A DNA stretch of 64,000 bases from Beroe forskalii (Eukaryota > Ctenophora > Nuda > Beroida > Beroidae): NCBI GenBank assembly GCA_011033025.1, contig WFMF01000002.1:2108001-2172000 (forward strand), in the 5' to 3' direction. A program made the translations under genes and the position numbers. Below are positions 62,436 through 64,000 of this stretch, piece after piece. The notes below the pieces were generated by a model, which was given only the letters and a program-made list of their open reading frames with translations, had not been told where the DNA came from and searched no databases. The number at the start of each line of letters is the position of its first letter. Positions within the stretch are counted from its first letter, which is position 1.

Positions 62436-64000
62436 TAGGGTCTTGGGAGCCTGGAACTGCTTTGTGAAAAGGGCAAGACTGAAGGGGCAAAAAGAGATAT
62501 TGGGGGATACCTACGGCAATTATTGTACGAATATTTTGGCCAAAAAAAGGTTCAGATGCGCATCAATTCGACGTATTTTTCAAAATATTTTTAATCCGCA
62601 GAGCTAAGTAATTTCAATGACATATAAAACAGCTTCAACAAACTTCAGTATTAAATGGACTAATTATATGGCGCGCAAGAACCATCTCAATCAAAGCCTT
62701 GTCGCGTGTCAGCGTGTGTACTGTGAGTTCATTACACATTAAACACACTGTCCAGGTAGTGACTATTTGTCACGCAATCTGGTTACATTTATGTTATTAA
62801 ATATACTCAGGAAATTTCCCTGTAAGGAATCTATTTATATATTTCCTCCAGTACTATATAGGACGCACACGAGGACCAGGTATTACGTCATCAATTTACC
62901 ATTGTTAGCCCTGATAAAGACGTCACTTCAACTTGCTTGGTATATTTGTACGCTACTCCCTTCCGCTAATTAATAACGTAGCTGTCTTGGAGCTGTTATG
63001 CGGGGTATGTTCATTTATTGGAGTTGTTGTTGATTTGTACATTCCTGTAATCGTTGACGAATGACCATACCGTACCCTTTACAGTAATTAGAAAATGTGC
63101 ATTCTTAAACTTGATAAATGAAGCTAATATTGGACCACGCTCCTGAAAAATGTAACACAGATGAAATCTACTGTTCACTTTTTCACGGAAAATTGTTTAA
63201 TGTTTTTAATTTATGGTTTTGTTACGTTTGGTTGTTAAAAGCCATTTTCTATTACTTCAAGAATTTCTTAATTAAGTTTCAGAGATAGTGAAGTAGTGAA
63301 GAATGTTATTTTATAACTTGACATAAATTAAATTGATAATTTGAAATTGAAACTGTAATTTATCTTTGATTGTTTGTTCGATTTTTAGTTACGAAAGGTT
63401 GTGTGTATCATTCGACTTTGATTTTCCTATCAACTTCCAAATTTCAAGTAATTTCAAACTGATTACATACATCATCTCGGTATATGTATAGTTATTTTAT
63501 GTTACAATGAGCAAGCACAACCGAGTAAGCTCTCTCTTGAATGTTAATGCATTATAATCGTAGTGTTAGAGTTAAATTCGAGACTCCTTTCGGCTCTCTA
63601 TACACGTAGGGCACTATTAACTGTATGATTTACCCAGTTTCTACTTTAAACAGAGGACAGGTTTGCTAATAGCACTATAGTATCAATTTTATAGCTGAGT
63701 CTTTCTCAATACTGTTTCATAGTGTACCAGTCTATTTTTATCAAACATTCGTACTATTATAATTTTCATGATGTTGCAAATTTAGTTTCTCGCTTTTTGA
63801 GCATGAGTTATGACCAATTGTCACAACGTATTGGCAGTGCAATCTTCAAAATTGGCAGCAATGGTATGTGAAGAATGGCAATAATGTCATTATTATTACC
63901 AATGTGTCTTGAGTTAATCGGAAGTTTTTCAGTTTTCACAAGGTCCATTCCAATTCTGATTTTTATCGATTCTGACAATATATACCCAATATATTCTCCC
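62436..64000. other. AT-rich 3' flank, no gene seen
   Basis: No exon, repeat array or RNA gene recognised; scattered short frames only. Confidence 0.5.

Overview
The window reads as nuclear DNA of an invertebrate animal: AT-rich, GT-AG introns, core metazoan genes in normal exon structure, and a very heavy load of non-autonomous DNA transposons and minisatellites. I cannot place it more precisely than an invertebrate metazoan (cnidarian, lophotrochozoan or invertebrate deuterostome all remain possible). All gene names come from recognising protein motifs by eye; no search was run.

Layout. 0.6-15 kb is a compact housekeeping stretch on the + strand: 3' part of EPRS (prolyl-tRNA synthetase half), eIF4E with two interchangeable copies of its third coding exon, RBM34, SF3B6 (one base short in a C-run), two tandem intronless ERI2-like exonucleases (the second frameshifted), and an SFT2D3-like Golgi protein. 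16-27 kb is AAR2, a U5 snRNP assembly factor; its 7-kb third intron hosts an UNC93-like transporter on the opposite strand and a TTAA-flanked composite of nested repeats, and its fifth intron holds a 1.5-kb foldback. 26.3-31.3 kb is a tandem duplication of [last AAR2 exon + C2H2 zinc-finger gene], leaving a spare, still open AAR2 terminal exon. The zinc-finger family continues at 33.3, 55.3 and 60 kb as parts of a second, larger direct duplication (about 30.5-33.6 kb versus 55.3-60.2 kb). WDR45 (WIPI4) follows at 61.4 kb, then apparently gene-free sequence.

The most striking content lies between the two zinc-finger blocks. On the - strand, from 55.0 down to 36.5 kb, fourteen short exons assemble into a RAG1-like (RAG1/Transib superfamily) recombinase of about 677 residues (N-terminus incomplete). 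The three catalytic acidic residues and the four zinc ligands of vertebrate RAG1 all have counterparts at nearly the same spacing. Its introns carry at least ten hairpin-forming or inverted-repeat elements. No RAG2-like kelch gene and no convincing RSS-like termini were seen.

Repeats. Several different inverted-repeat families can be delimited with target duplications: four short elements beginning CCTTA and flanked by TA; longer TA-flanked foldbacks; foldbacks with 8-9 bp duplications whose arms are tandem minisatellites in opposite orientation; a TTAA-flanked composite; and three copies of a 1.1-kb element with subterminal TTAGGAA-like motifs, two of them flanked by 5-bp CCWGG. None encodes a recognisable transposase.
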